From: SFLA01 sp964485815
GTDB taxonomy: Bacteria; Bacillota; Clostridia; Oscillospirales; CAG-382
Assembly (NCBI GenBank): GCA_964485815.1
Contig: CAZAJX010000009.1
Location: 1 to 54,253, forward strand
Direction: 5' to 3'
DNA: 54,253 nucleotides
Part shown: piece by piece, positions 23,412 to 32,845 of the stretch
How the letters are laid out: each line of letters starts with the position of its first letter
Numbering within the stretch: the stretch's first letter is position 1
Notes under the pieces: generated by a model
The model's database searches: none
Told to the model about the DNA's origin: nothing
The model's input: the letters and a program-made list of their open reading frames with translations, nothing else
Translations under genes and position numbers: made by a program

Positions 23412-24089
23412 TTACTCCATTTTGCAAATATCTTTTATTACTTCCCCCGCCATTATAAATCCCGCTACGGGGGGCACGAAGGAAACGGAGGCGGGAACAC
23501 GGCTTTTTATTACCGGTTCTTCCTTTGAATATATTACTTTGAGATGATTAATTCCCCTTTTGCGAAGCTCTACACGAATTACCTTTGCCAAAGGACAAAC
23601 GGAGGTTTTTGAAATATCCGAAACCTCCAGCCGTGTAGGATCAAGCTTGTTGCCCGTTCCCATGCAGGAAATTATGGGCACACCTGCGTTAACCGCGCTT
23701 TGTATCAAAAACAGCTTTGAGGAAACGGAATCTATACAATCTAAAATATAATCGTATTCGTCAAGAGAAATGGGGTTTTCTTCGGAATAAAAAGCGTTTA
23801 TTACATTTATTTTGCAATCCGGTGCGATGGAACGCCATTTCTCCAAGGCGACTTCGGTTTTTGTTTTACCCAAAGCCATGGTGTCCGCTATCAGTTGGCG
23901 GTTGATATTGGTTACGTTAACGGTATCGCAATCCACAGCGGTGATGCTTCCTATACCGCCCCGCACCAAGGCTTCACCTGCCGCCGCACCGACACCGCCG
24001 ATGCCCAACAGCAAAACGTGGGATTTTTGAAGCTTTTTTACTCCGTCTTCACCTAAAACAGGATAGATGCGGTCAAAGCGAGTTTCCAT
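23412..24089 (-). CDS. tcdA: tRNA threonylcarbamoyladenosine dehydratase (TcdA/CsdL, ThiF family)
   Basis: The ATG at 24089 follows AAAGGA; 225 residues. TcdA is an E1-like enzyme that cyclises t6A37 of ANN-decoding tRNAs in an ATP-dependent step. Motifs: LLGIGGVGAAAGEALVRGGIG nucleotide-binding loop, VDCDTVNVTNINRQ, and DCIDSVSSKLFL; the CxxC zinc pairs of other ThiF proteins are not seen. Its neighbours mnmA and rlmH are also RNA modification genes. Confidence 0.88.
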   Translation of the reverse strand: METRFDRIYPVLGEDGVKKLQKSHVLLLGIGGVGAAAGEALVRGGIGSITAVDCDTVNVTNINRQLIADTMALGKTKTEVALEKWRSIAPDCKINVINAFYSEENPISLDEYDYILDCIDSVSSKLFLIQSAVNAGVPIISCMGTGNKLDPTRLEVSDISKTSVCPLAKVIRVELRKRGINHLKVIYSKEEPVIKSRVPASVSFVPPVAGFIMAGEVIKDICKME

Positions 24090-24103
24090 TAAGTCAGTTC
24101 CTT

Positions 24104-25126
24104 TCAATCTATATATCCGCCGCCGATAACCGTATCGCCATCGTAAAACACTACCGATTGACCGGGGGTTATGGCACGCTGATGAGTATCAAACTGCACG
24201 GACACCGTATTTTCGGTAAGCTGTGTTACGGTACACATAGCGCCTGTATGACTGTAGCGCACTTTTGCTTCGCAACGGAAGACCCTTGGCATTTGCTCCG
24301 AGCAATACACCACTTGAGATGCGGTGAGAAAATCTGAAAACAGACTCTCGTTTTTGCCAAGCAGGACACGGTTAGCAGAAATATCCTTGCCGATAACGTA
24401 CAAAGGATGCTCCCAAGCGATACCAAGCCCTTTTCGCTGACCGATGGTATATGCTTCTATACCCTTGTGCTTGCCGATAATTCTGCCGTCCTCGTACACG
24501 AAATCCCCCGTCTTTGCAGGCGAAGTGCAGTACTTAGCGATAATGGGGCGGTAGTCCCCATGGGGCACGAAGCATATATCCTGGCTATCTGCCTTGTGAG
24601 CTACGGGGATATTCCCCTCCTCTGCCATAGCGCGCACGTCGTCCTTGTTCATATCTCCGATAGGAAAAGTAAGGCGTGAAAGTATCTTTTGGTTAAGACG
24701 GTACAGCATATAGCTTTGGTCTTTTAAGGTATTTTTGCTTTTACGCAGATAATACACGCCGCCACGCTCGTATATGCCCGCATAATGTCCCGTTGCGGTG
24801 AGAGAAACCGAGATTTCATCCGCTTTTTCAAAAAGTGCGGGAAACTTCATTGTTTCATTACAGAAAACGCATGGATTGGGAGTGAGCCCTTTTAAATACT
24901 CCTTGGCAAAGCGTGAAACGACTTTGTTTTCAAACTCCTCACGTTTATCGTAAACGTAAAAATCCATATGGAGGCGTTGTGCGGCGGCACGGGCATCGTT
25001 ACTCTCGTCCTTATCGGACGCAAGACGCATATAAACACCGCTTACGTTATAGCCGTCCTTTTTCAATCTGTATGCGGCAACGGAGCTATCAACTCCGCCG
25101 CTTATAGCAACAAGAATGTCCGACAC
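24104..25126 (-). CDS. mnmA: tRNA-specific 2-thiouridylase MnmA
   Basis: GTG start with AGGAGAG upstream; 340 residues. MnmA adds sulfur to U34 of Lys, Glu and Gln tRNAs, using sulfur relayed from a cysteine desulfurase (an IscS is at 50780-51955). The PP-loop AISGGVDSSVAAY, the catalytic Cys in NPCVFCNETMKF, the second Cys in SQDICFVPHGDY and the TIGQRKGLGIA segment are all present. First gene of a four-gene run. Confidence 0.95.
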   Translation of the reverse strand: MSDILVAISGGVDSSVAAYRLKKDGYNVSGVYMRLASDKDESNDARAAAQRLHMDFYVYDKREEFENKVVSRFAKEYLKGLTPNPCVFCNETMKFPALFEKADEISVSLTATGHYAGIYERGGVYYLRKSKNTLKDQSYMLYRLNQKILSRLTFPIGDMNKDDVRAMAEEGNIPVAHKADSQDICFVPHGDYRPIIAKYCTSPAKTGDFVYEDGRIIGKHKGIEAYTIGQRKGLGIAWEHPLYVIGKDISANRVLLGKNESLFSDFLTASQVVYCSEQMPRVFRCEAKVRYSHTGAMCTVTQLTENTVSVQFDTHQRAITPGQSVVFYDGDTVIGGGYID

Positions 25127-25163
25127 ACAAATCTCTCCTTTTTAGCAAAAACATTTACATAAA

Positions 25164-25192
25164 ATTGTACTATATTTTGCGCACTTTTGCAA
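25164..25192 (-). promoter_or_regulatory. Sigma-A promoter for mnmA operon
   Basis: Minus strand: TTGCAA (25192-25187), a 17-base spacer and TACAAT (25169-25164), about 38 bases before the mnmA GTG. Confidence 0.55.
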
Positions 25193-25256
25193 TATTTTTT
25201 TATATTAAGGGAAAATTAATGTTACACACTTATTTTAACAAAAAGGGGCGTATTTA

Positions 25257-26423
25257 ATGAAAAAGCTTTTTATCATCAGTTTTCTTTTGCTTTTGGTAGC
25301 AATGTACGGCGTAAGCGCATCCGCCGAAGGGTACGGATTGTCGCCTGCCATCAGCGTACTGAAATCACAGACCGTTATGCAAAAATGCGGTATTACCGAT
25401 AAACCCGTCAACTTTACGAAATCTGATTTTGAAAACGTAACGGGAAAAGAAATAACTTATATCGTAGTAACGGCGCTTCCTGCGGAAGCTGCGGGAACAC
25501 TTACTGTCTGCGGCGAAAAAGTGGTTGAGGGGCAGACCATACCCGTATCTTCATTGACCTACCTTGCTTTTACTCCCGCATCTGCGGAAATTGCAGGCAC
25601 ATCTTTTTCCTTCCGTGCAGGCACATCCGATTGGACGGAAACAGATATTCCCTGTATTATAACCCTTAAAAACTCCGTAAACGTTGCGCCGATCGCCACG
25701 GACGAGGATATAATGACTGTATCCAACATTCCCGTATATCATCAGCTTGCTATAGCGGACCCCAACGGGGACAAAATGCAGATAAAGATCGAAACCTACC
25801 CCGCCAACGGAACGATTAAAGTAAACGCCGAGGGAAGCATTGAATACACTCCCCGCGACGGCTACCAGGGAAAAGACAGCTTTTCTTATACGGTTGCCGA
25901 TGAATACGGTCTTATTTCCGAGATCGCAACTGTAACGGTAAACGTAGAAAAGAACAGCAAAAATATTACGTTTGCGGATATGGCGGGAAGCGATGCTTAT
26001 TCCTGCGCGGTAATGATGTCCCAGACCGACGTAATGACCTACGAGCTTCGTGAGGGAGAATATTTCTTCTCTCCCACCGAAAAGGTGAAAAGAATAGATT
26101 ATCTGGTTATGCTCATTACCGCTATGGGGATGGATAAAAACGTAGAAATATGTGAGGATACGTTGTTCGAGGATGACGATATTTTAACCAACGTTGCAAA
26201 GGGTTATCTTGCCCTCGCTTTGCGAGAGGATATAGTGGAATTGGGCAACGGAAAATTTGCTCCCACAGATAATATCACCAGAGGCGAAGCGGAGCAGATG
26301 GCGATATCTGCCCTTAACGCCGCGGGGTACGGAGGTGTATTCTCATCCGAGCAGGATAAGGATACGGAAATGACAAAGGCTGACGTAGCAAAGCTGCTTA
26401 CCAAAGCAATGAAAAACAAATAA
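25257..26423 (+). CDS. Secreted protein with Ig-like/cadherin-like domain and degenerate SLH-like repeats
   Basis: The 388-residue protein begins with a signal peptide (MKKLFIISFLLLLVAMYGVSASA). After a unique N-terminal region (about 25-140), it has a bacterial Ig/cadherin-like domain (about 147-240) with the hallmark NGTIKVNAEGSIEYTPRDGYQGKDSFSYTVADEYG. The C-terminal third (about 250-385) carries degenerate SLH-like repeats: FSPTEKVKRIDYLVML, YLALALREDIVELGNGKFAPTDNITRGEAEQM and MTKADVAKLLTK. A wall-attached surface role is inferred. Followed by a bidirectional terminator. Confidence 0.78.
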   Translation: MKKLFIISFLLLLVAMYGVSASAEGYGLSPAISVLKSQTVMQKCGITDKPVNFTKSDFENVTGKEITYIVVTALPAEAAGTLTVCGEKVVEGQTIPVSSLTYLAFTPASAEIAGTSFSFRAGTSDWTETDIPCIITLKNSVNVAPIATDEDIMTVSNIPVYHQLAIADPNGDKMQIKIETYPANGTIKVNAEGSIEYTPRDGYQGKDSFSYTVADEYGLISEIATVTVNVEKNSKNITFADMAGSDAYSCAVMMSQTDVMTYELREGEYFFSPTEKVKRIDYLVMLITAMGMDKNVEICEDTLFEDDDILTNVAKGYLALALREDIVELGNGKFAPTDNITRGEAEQMAISALNAAGYGGVFSSEQDKDTEMTKADVAKLLTKAMKNK

Positions 26424-26428
26424 CAGAC

Positions 26429-26466
26429 AACCCCTAAAACGCTTTTGCATTTTAGGGGTTGAATTT
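26429..26466. terminator. Bidirectional Rho-independent terminator
   Basis: AACCCCTAAAACGC, loop, GCATTTTAGGGGTT then a T-rich tail on the plus strand. It separates the secreted protein gene from the end of the convergent long minus-strand gene run. Confidence 0.82.
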
Positions 26467-26678
26467 TATTTATCTTCTTTTTTTGTGACGTCTTCTACAA
26501 CGTCCTCGACCGCTTCGGAAACCACGTCCACGCCCTTTTCAATGCTGTTTACAAAGGCTTTACCGAAATGCTTTCCCAAGGATTTGAGGTTTTTTCCTTC
26601 GATCTTGGATTCCTTAAGATCCGAACCGATCTCCTTGAAATCCTTTCCGAGTTTTTTCCAATCGTCTTTTAATGCCAT
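26466..26678 (-). CDS. Small charged amphipathic-helix protein
   Basis: The 70-residue Lys/Glu/Asp-rich protein is predicted to be almost entirely helical (KKLGKDFKEIGSDLKESKIEGKNLKSLGKHFGKAF), with an apolar VDVVSEAVEDVV stretch near the end. No named family recognised. It is the last gene of the run, 14 bases after rqcH, and has a good ribosome site (AGGAG). Function unknown. Confidence 0.7.
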   Translation of the reverse strand: MALKDDWKKLGKDFKEIGSDLKESKIEGKNLKSLGKHFGKAFVNSIEKGVDVVSEAVEDVVEDVTKKEDK

Positions 26679-26692
26679 AATGTTTTCTCCTT

Positions 26693-28384
26693 TTAAAGCT
26701 GAGGCATTACACCGTCCACAATGGCGGTGTAGTATTTATCGTAGGTAACGTATCCCGGTTTACTGCCCGACGGTTTTTTAACGTATCTTACACGGGTATA
26801 ATCAACCTCCGCATTGGAAGCACCGCGGATAGAAGAATGATACGCAGCCAGCATCGCCGCCTGGGTATAATCTCTGTCCGTAGGTTCATTACCCTCCGTG
26901 CAAAGTATAACGTGGGAACCGGGAAAGTTTTTAACGTGAAACCAAATATCGTTTTTGTCCGCGCCTGCCGTGAGAGAATCGTTTTGTCTGTTGTTTCTAC
27001 CCACGAGCACGCGCATACCGTCTGTGGTGGTAAATACGAGAGGCTGTCCCGCAGGAGTCTTTTTATTGCCCTTTTTGCCCATCGGTGCAGACATATAGCC
27101 TACCTCACCCAATTCAAGGCGGATCTCATCCAGTTCCTTGCGGGTACGGGCGCGGGAGAGCGCATCCTCAACGGTGCGAACATAGGCAAGCTCCTGCTCG
27201 CCCGAAGCGATAAGGGAGGTAAGATGTTCCTCGGCTCTTTTGAGCTTTGCGTATTTTCCGTACAAGCGCTGTGCGTTGCGGGCTGCGGAAAGACGGGTAT
27301 CAAGAGGGATGGTAACTTCTTCGCCTGTGGAATAATCCATTGCCGTTACAGATGATGCGCCTTGAGGAATACGATAAATGTTTGCAGTAATAATATCTCC
27401 CCTATTGCGGTAAATATCCTTTTTTGCGCAATCGGAAAGCTCGTTTTTTTGGGAAACAAGCTTTTTTTCAAGACGGTTTTTGATCGTTCCCAGCACACGG
27501 GAAATATCAAAAGAAAGCTGTTTTATTTCGGCAAGAGAGGCTTTTTCCGCATAAAACTCTCCCAAAAGCTGTGTGAGAGTATCGTACCGTTTTCCCTCGC
27601 CGCCGTATTGATACAAAGTCGTATAGGAAAACGCCTTGCCTCCATCGGCAATATACGGAGTAACGTTGCCCTCCCGCACAGAGGAAAGGAGTTTGTCAAA
27701 TTCGGTCCACAGTTTTTCTTTATCTGCCGAAGCAAGCAAAGCATCCGTTTCGCCTGTGGCTTTAAAGGATACCTCACGGGCGGTAACGGGAGAAAATCCA
27801 AGGAAGGAAGAAAGTAAAAAATCGTCTGCCGTGCGGTGGGAGTTTTTCTCCGCAAGGAACAAAAACTGATTCTTAGTTACGGAAAACGGCGGGAATTTAT
27901 CTTGCTTTTCCGGCGGCTCGTACTTTGCACCGGACATAATGCAACGCTTATCAGTTATATCGGAAACGGAAAAGGCACCCAAGATCCTATCGTCCTCCGA
28001 GCAAAGGATACAATTGGAATATTTACCCATAAGCTCGATATAAAGGTGCTTTTCCGCAGGATGTCCCAGTTCGTCTGCGGCTACGAATGCAAACCTGATA
28101 ATACGTTCATCGGGCAAAGCGGAAACGTTTAATATCCTGCCTCCAGAAAGATGCTTTCTGAAAAGCATACACAGCATTGTAGGGTTTTGCGGACGGTCAT
28201 ATTCCTTTATAAAACATATTCGGGGTGCTGAAGGCAATGCCGATATAAGCAGCGTGCTTTTCTCGCCGCCGAACAGTTCGAAAACCAGCTCTTTACTGCT
28301 GATATGATGTATTTTCTCTATTTTCGCTCCTGCGAGTTTATTCAATTCTTCGCCGAGAGCGCGGCAAAAAACGCCGTCAAGCAT
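26693..28384 (-). CDS. rqcH: Ribosome quality control protein RqcH (Rqc2/NEMF homologue)
   Basis: RqcH binds stalled 50S subunits and adds C-terminal alanine tails that mark nascent chains for proteolysis. The 563-residue protein has the NFACT-N domain at the start (LDGVFCRALGEELNKL), two helical/coiled-coil regions in the middle, and the NFACT-R domain near the C-terminus with NDIWFHVKNFPGSHVIL. Overlaps the Nif3-like gene by 8 bases. Confidence 0.93.
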   Translation of the reverse strand: MLDGVFCRALGEELNKLAGAKIEKIHHISSKELVFELFGGEKSTLLISALPSAPRICFIKEYDRPQNPTMLCMLFRKHLSGGRILNVSALPDERIIRFAFVAADELGHPAEKHLYIELMGKYSNCILCSEDDRILGAFSVSDITDKRCIMSGAKYEPPEKQDKFPPFSVTKNQFLFLAEKNSHRTADDFLLSSFLGFSPVTAREVSFKATGETDALLASADKEKLWTEFDKLLSSVREGNVTPYIADGGKAFSYTTLYQYGGEGKRYDTLTQLLGEFYAEKASLAEIKQLSFDISRVLGTIKNRLEKKLVSQKNELSDCAKKDIYRNRGDIITANIYRIPQGASSVTAMDYSTGEEVTIPLDTRLSAARNAQRLYGKYAKLKRAEEHLTSLIASGEQELAYVRTVEDALSRARTRKELDEIRLELGEVGYMSAPMGKKGNKKTPAGQPLVFTTTDGMRVLVGRNNRQNDSLTAGADKNDIWFHVKNFPGSHVILCTEGNEPTDRDYTQAAMLAAYHSSIRGASNAEVDYTRVRYVKKPSGSKPGYVTYDKYYTAIVDGVMPQL

Positions 28385-29114
28385 AATATACGAACACCTC
28401 CGCAGAGGGAAAACCTTTCAAAATTATATCCTTTAAAACGGGCAGTACGATACGTTCCGTTTCCTTGTGCCCCGCAACGATAAGGTTAATACCGTATTCG
28501 GCGGCGTCAAGCTCGTTGTTGTATTTTGCTTCACCGGTGAGAAGCGTATCTGCTCCCGCAAGATACGCGTCCCGAAGAACGCTTCCGCCGCTTCCGCTGC
28601 AAACCGCAACGCGAGAAACGGTTTCGTTATTTGCAAAAACGCATACTCTTTGGGAATCCAAAGCCTTGCCTACCGCTTCGCCGAATTCTGCGGGAGAAAG
28701 AGATTTTTCAAGATTTCCGATACGGGCGCAGGGAGCGAATTCAAGAGTATCCTTTATACCCACGATATTGCAAAGAGTATCGTTTACGCCGCCGGGGAGA
28801 TTATCTAATCTTGTGTGGTACGCCATAAGGGAAATTTCCTTGCTTGCCGCTTTCAAAATACGCGCTCCCACAGCATCATCGCAACGGACAGAGTTTATCT
28901 TGCCGAAGATGGCGGGATGATGGGTAACCAATGCGCCTGCTCCCACAGATGCGGCGAATTCGATAGAATCCAACGTAACGTCAAGAGCGACGGCTATACG
29001 GTTAAAGAAACCGTTATTTGCAAGCAAACTTATTCCGCCGCTATCATCGGGAAAGCCGAAGGATGCAGGAACGGAAATATCGAAATATTTGTTAAGCTCA
29101 TTTGCTGTAGGCAA
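28377..29114 (-). CDS. Nif3-like dinuclear metal centre hexameric protein
   Basis: A TTG at 29114 is chosen, since AAGGAG lies 8 bases before it; the GTG at 29123 is too close to that site. This gives 245 residues starting PTANELNKYFD. Conserved metal ligands are visible in ALVTHHPAIFG, HTRLDN and AGHKETE. Nif3 proteins form hexamers with two metal ions per subunit; in bacteria they are linked to GTP cyclohydrolase-like folds, with physiological substrate unsettled. Overlaps rqcH by 8 bases. Confidence 0.9.
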   Translation of the reverse strand: MPTANELNKYFDISVPASFGFPDDSGGISLLANNGFFNRIAVALDVTLDSIEFAASVGAGALVTHHPAIFGKINSVRCDDAVGARILKAASKEISLMAYHTRLDNLPGGVNDTLCNIVGIKDTLEFAPCARIGNLEKSLSPAEFGEAVGKALDSQRVCVFANNETVSRVAVCSGSGGSVLRDAYLAGADTLLTGEAKYNNELDAAEYGINLIVAGHKETERIVLPVLKDIILKGFPSAEVFVYYA

Positions 29115-29126
29115 TACAAACACTCC

Positions 29127-29819
29127 TTAAAGGTGAAATCTTCTGGTAAGTCTGCGGCTTTTTGCGATAATACACAGCACGCAGGCAAAACCGACGCAGG
29201 ACGCCGCAGAAATTCCCGACCAGCTTATATCCGTAAAATGATTGAGCAAAAGCTCGGTAAGGACGGAAATTGCACCCGCGAGCACGGCGCCGAGAGCGCA
29301 TATATGGAAATAACGCAATTTATGCTTGCGGACAAGATGGACAATATACGCCGAGCAAAGTGCCGTTGCCGCGGCAAGAGGATATCCAAGCTGTAACGCC
29401 CAGCTGAAATCATTGATCCTCCACGCTACAACGGTCATGGAAAATGCCACAGCTATAAAATCGTACAGCACGGAAAGCTCGGGTAAAAGCCCTCTTTTCT
29501 TTATAGGCAGTGCTACGCAGATGTGTGCAGTTATGCACGCCGCCACCGCGATAAGCGACCAGGTAAGCTTGCCGCTGATACACAGATTTATTATACAGCA
29601 GGAAACTGCGCCCAACGCAAGTGTTAACGAGATAACGAAATGAGTAAGATCCCGCCAACTTGCCACGGGTGCCATATCCGTAGGAAGAGTCTGTGCAGGC
29701 GCGTTTTCTCCTGAATATTTTTTATATTCTTCGTAAGGATTTATAACGGGGCAATCGCAAAGAGGACATTTGCACATATCTTCTTTAAGCTTTACTCCGC
29801 AATTTACACAGTATGACAT
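29127..29819 (-). CDS. Zinc-ribbon membrane protein, DUF6320-like
   Basis: The 230-residue protein starts with a zinc ribbon (two CxxC pairs: CVNC and CPLC) followed by CPVINPYEEYKKYSG, a Pro/Ala linker and about six to seven TM helices (about 55-215), with a basic tail (KSRRLTRRFHL). The zinc-ribbon plus multi-TM layout and the neighbouring acyltransferase match what I know as DUF6320. The TM part has no recognisable enzymatic motif. It starts right after the acyltransferase stop. Confidence 0.72.
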   Translation of the reverse strand: MSYCVNCGVKLKEDMCKCPLCDCPVINPYEEYKKYSGENAPAQTLPTDMAPVASWRDLTHFVISLTLALGAVSCCIINLCISGKLTWSLIAVAACITAHICVALPIKKRGLLPELSVLYDFIAVAFSMTVVAWRINDFSWALQLGYPLAAATALCSAYIVHLVRKHKLRYFHICALGAVLAGAISVLTELLLNHFTDISWSGISAASCVGFACVLCIIAKSRRLTRRFHL

Positions 29820-31091
29820 TTATTCACCACTATCTTCGACAGTAACCTCGAAGCCCTTTTCAACAAGATTCTTTGCAAGCTCTCTGCGGAAGGATTTGTC
29901 CCGCAAAACATCGGTAACGGTGAGATAAAATCTGCCTTTATAGGTTAATCCCGATACCTGCGTCGTATTCACTCTGGGTGCGCCCAGCATAAAGCACATT
30001 CCGGTAATATACTTTTCCATTTCGGGAGTGAGAGAAACTGCGCCCAAGCCCGAATAATTGGTGGTAAACTGGTTTTCCGATGCGGTGAGATATACCGTGC
30101 TCATAACGATATTCTTTATAAACAAAGGCACGGCGCGGACAACCACGTTTTTCTCATCTGCCACGTTGGTAGCCATTTGGGCGCTCATAAGCTTGGGTTG
30201 AAGCTTATAGCGAAGCATTGCGGAAATTTCTTTTGCTATAGTGGGAAAATCGTATTCGCCGCACTTGGGATCTATTCCCACATTGGTGTAAAGAGAAAAA
30301 TTGCGCAAGGTTTTGGTGGGATAGTACCTGCGCATATTCACGGGAACGGAAACCTTTACCTCACTCTTGGAAAGGGTATTCTTTTGCATGTGATACAAGG
30401 TTTCGGTAATGCAAGCGGTAATATATTCGTTTACGGTCACGTTAAGCTCTTTAGCGCAGGAATACAGCTTTTGCGCATCCAAGGAAAGTGTAACGTTGGC
30501 AAGTCCTCTGTTGGGCAGGCGCTCGCCCGTAAGATGCCACGCCTTGCTTTCTTTACGCTTTGCTTTTCCGCCGGGCTCTGCGTATTTGATAAACGCATCC
30601 TCCAGCTCCTCCTCGGAAATTGTATCGTTACAATCCAAAATACCTAATTCGGGCGCGGGAAGAACCTCTGTGTGTCCCGAAAGGAAAAGGTATCTTGCCC
30701 ATAAAGTGCGCATAAAGGTAAGTGCGGTAGTACCGTCGCACAGAGAATGGAAAAATTCGCCGGCTATTCGGTTACTACCGTACCTGATACGAAACATATA
30801 ACCGCCCTGACCCTTGAAATCCATCCTCCGAAGCGGATTTACAACGTCCTGCTCCAAAGGAAGCTGATTATCGTTTGGATCGAAATAATACCAAAAAGCG
30901 CCGACACGAAGCCTGACGCGAAAGTGCGGTAATCTGTCCGCAACGTCAGAAAGTGCTTGTGAAAGCACCTTCTGATCTATGGGTTCCGCAAAATCTGCGG
31001 ATATTCTGAATAACATATTGTGGGAGCCGTTTTGTATTGCCGGAAAGATCATCGCGGCATTATCCAGCTTCCAGGATTGTTTTTTTGACAT
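29820..31091 (-). CDS. Condensation/alcohol-acyltransferase-superfamily protein
   Basis: The 423-residue protein carries the HxxxDG catalytic signature as HSLCDG (about residues 115-120) and the fold pattern of the CoA-dependent acyltransferase superfamily (condensation domains, BAHD, WES/PapA). Other family cues: the N-terminal MIFPAIQNG segment, PVNMRRYYPTKTLRNFSLY in the middle and the NYSGLGAVSLTP stretch. It likely transfers an acyl group from CoA to an alcohol; donor and acceptor unknown. It lies between transketolase and its zinc-ribbon partner with no gaps. Confidence 0.78.
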   Translation of the reverse strand: MSKKQSWKLDNAAMIFPAIQNGSHNMLFRISADFAEPIDQKVLSQALSDVADRLPHFRVRLRVGAFWYYFDPNDNQLPLEQDVVNPLRRMDFKGQGGYMFRIRYGSNRIAGEFFHSLCDGTTALTFMRTLWARYLFLSGHTEVLPAPELGILDCNDTISEEELEDAFIKYAEPGGKAKRKESKAWHLTGERLPNRGLANVTLSLDAQKLYSCAKELNVTVNEYITACITETLYHMQKNTLSKSEVKVSVPVNMRRYYPTKTLRNFSLYTNVGIDPKCGEYDFPTIAKEISAMLRYKLQPKLMSAQMATNVADEKNVVVRAVPLFIKNIVMSTVYLTASENQFTTNYSGLGAVSLTPEMEKYITGMCFMLGAPRVNTTQVSGLTYKGRFYLTVTDVLRDKSFRRELAKNLVEKGFEVTVEDSGE

Positions 31092-32021
31092 TTATTTGCC
31101 CAGTGCTTTAAGCGCCTTGGCGGTTATGCCCTCTGCATCCAATCCGAAGTGGGAAACAAGGACAGCGGCGGATGCGCTGGTGCCGAATTCATCGTTTATA
31201 CCAAGACGTACTACCTTGCAGGGAGTAGTTTCGCAAACCGCTTCACAAACTGCACTGCCCAGACCGCCGATAACGGAATGCTCTTCTGCGGTGAGGATAA
31301 CACCGCAACGGGAAGCGTAATAATTTGCAAGCTCGACATCAAAGGGCTTGATGGTATGGATATCCACAACAGCGGCAGAAACGCCTTTTTCTGCCAGAGC
31401 TTCTCTTGCCTTGATAGCCGCAGCAACGGTGATGCCCGTAGCGAAGATAGCTATATCGGTACCGTCTGCAATAACGTTACCCTTGCCAACTTCGTTTGCG
31501 GAGCAATCGGTAAACACCTGCTCAACAGCATATCTGCCAAGACGGATGTATACGGGACCGTCGATCTCAAGAGCTTTTCTTACAGCCCAAGCGGTTTCTG
31601 CGGAATCTGCAGGGCAAAGTACCGTCATACCGGGAATGCCGCGCATAAGGGAGATATCTTCTATACACTGATGGGATGCGCCGTCTTCGCCAACGGTAAT
31701 ACCTGCGTGGGATGCGGCGATCTTTACGTTAAGCTTGGGATAGCCTACGGAATTTCTGATCTGCTCGTAAGCTCTGCCGGTTGCAAACATTGCAAAAGAG
31801 GATGCAAAGGTGGGAACGCCTGCGGCAGCCATACCTGCGGCAACGGATATCATATTGCCCTCGGCAATACCGCAGTTAAAAAATCTTTCGGGAAACTTAT
31901 CGCCAAAAGTCTTTGTGTTGGTAGAACCGGAAAGGTCAGCATCCAGCACGAAAAACATTTTTTCTTCGCCCAGAGCGGCGAGTGTCTTACCGTATGCAAC
32001 ACGGGTAGCCTGTTTTTCCAT
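31092..32021 (-). CDS. Transketolase, C-terminal subunit
   Basis: The 309-residue protein is the pyrimidine-binding plus C-terminal half of a split transketolase: ATRVAYGKTLAALGE, a GIAEGNMISVAAGMA segment with the catalytic Glu, SHAGITVGEDGASHQ, and a C-terminal domain with TAEEHSVIGGLG. It works with the adjacent N-terminal subunit in the non-oxidative pentose phosphate pathway to move two-carbon units between sugar phosphates using TPP. The start overlaps the stop of the N-terminal subunit by one base. Confidence 0.93.
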   Translation of the reverse strand: MEKQATRVAYGKTLAALGEEKMFFVLDADLSGSTNTKTFGDKFPERFFNCGIAEGNMISVAAGMAAAGVPTFASSFAMFATGRAYEQIRNSVGYPKLNVKIAASHAGITVGEDGASHQCIEDISLMRGIPGMTVLCPADSAETAWAVRKALEIDGPVYIRLGRYAVEQVFTDCSANEVGKGNVIADGTDIAIFATGITVAAAIKAREALAEKGVSAAVVDIHTIKPFDVELANYYASRCGVILTAEEHSVIGGLGSAVCEAVCETTPCKVVRLGINDEFGTSASAAVLVSHFGLDAEGITAKALKALGK

Positions 32022-32845
32022 TACGCCTGCACTCCTTTCAGTTCGTTAAGAGCAAGTTCTTTTTGCTCATCGTTGGTGGCAACGCCGTGCCACTTATAAT
32101 TGTTTTCCATAAAGGAAACGCCCTTGCCCTTTACAGTCTTCATAATTACTGCGCAAGGCTTGTCTTTTATCGTAAGTGCTTCTTCAACTGCGGCATCGAT
32201 AGCATTGAAATCATGACCGTCGATAATAACGGTATGCCAGCCGAAGGAAGCAAACTTTTCGTCAATGGGAGTGGGGTTCATTACATCTGTAACTGCACCG
32301 TCGATCTGGTAGCCGTTATAGTCCACAAAGGCGATAAGGTTATCAAGCTTATAATGAGCTGCGAACATAGCCGCTTCCCATACCTGACCTTCTTCACACT
32401 CACCGTCGCCCAGCAGAGTGTAAACACGCCAATTTTTATTGGTGGCTTTTGCAGTCATCGCCATACCGCAAGCGGCAGAAATACCCTGACCGAGTGAACC
32501 GGTGGACATATCTACGCCGGGGGTAGCCTTCATATCGGGATGGCCCTGAAGGAAGCTGCCCAGCTTACGAAGCTCGGTAAGACGGGAAGGATCAAAAAAT
32601 CCTCTGTGGGCAAGTGCGGCGTAAAGCGCAGGCGCACAATGTCCCTTGGAGAGAACGAATCTGTCCCTATCCGCCCAAGTGGGATTTTTGGGATCTACGT
32701 TCATTCTGTGAAAATAAAGATAGGTAATAAGCTCTGTACAAGACAGAGAGCCGCCGGGATGGCCCGATTTAGCGGCGTGGGTAGATTCGATAATGCCGAT
32801 ACGAACGGCATTTGCTTTTTCCTGCAAAAGTTGTACGTTCATCAT
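32021..32845 (-). CDS. Transketolase, N-terminal subunit
   Basis: The 274-residue TPP-binding half of split transketolase: AAKSGHPGGSLSCTEL, KGHCAPALYAALAHRGF, GSLGQGISAACGMAMTAK, the TPP motif GDGECEEGQVWEAAMFAAHYKLDNLIAFVDYN, and the C-terminal KGKGVSFMENNYKWHG. Split transketolases of this type are widespread in Clostridia. Overlaps the start of rluD's end by 4 bases, so the order is rluD, N-subunit, C-subunit. Confidence 0.94.
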   Translation of the reverse strand: MMNVQLLQEKANAVRIGIIESTHAAKSGHPGGSLSCTELITYLYFHRMNVDPKNPTWADRDRFVLSKGHCAPALYAALAHRGFFDPSRLTELRKLGSFLQGHPDMKATPGVDMSTGSLGQGISAACGMAMTAKATNKNWRVYTLLGDGECEEGQVWEAAMFAAHYKLDNLIAFVDYNGYQIDGAVTDVMNPTPIDEKFASFGWHTVIIDGHDFNAIDAAVEEALTIKDKPCAVIMKTVKGKGVSFMENNYKWHGVATNDEQKELALNELKGVQA

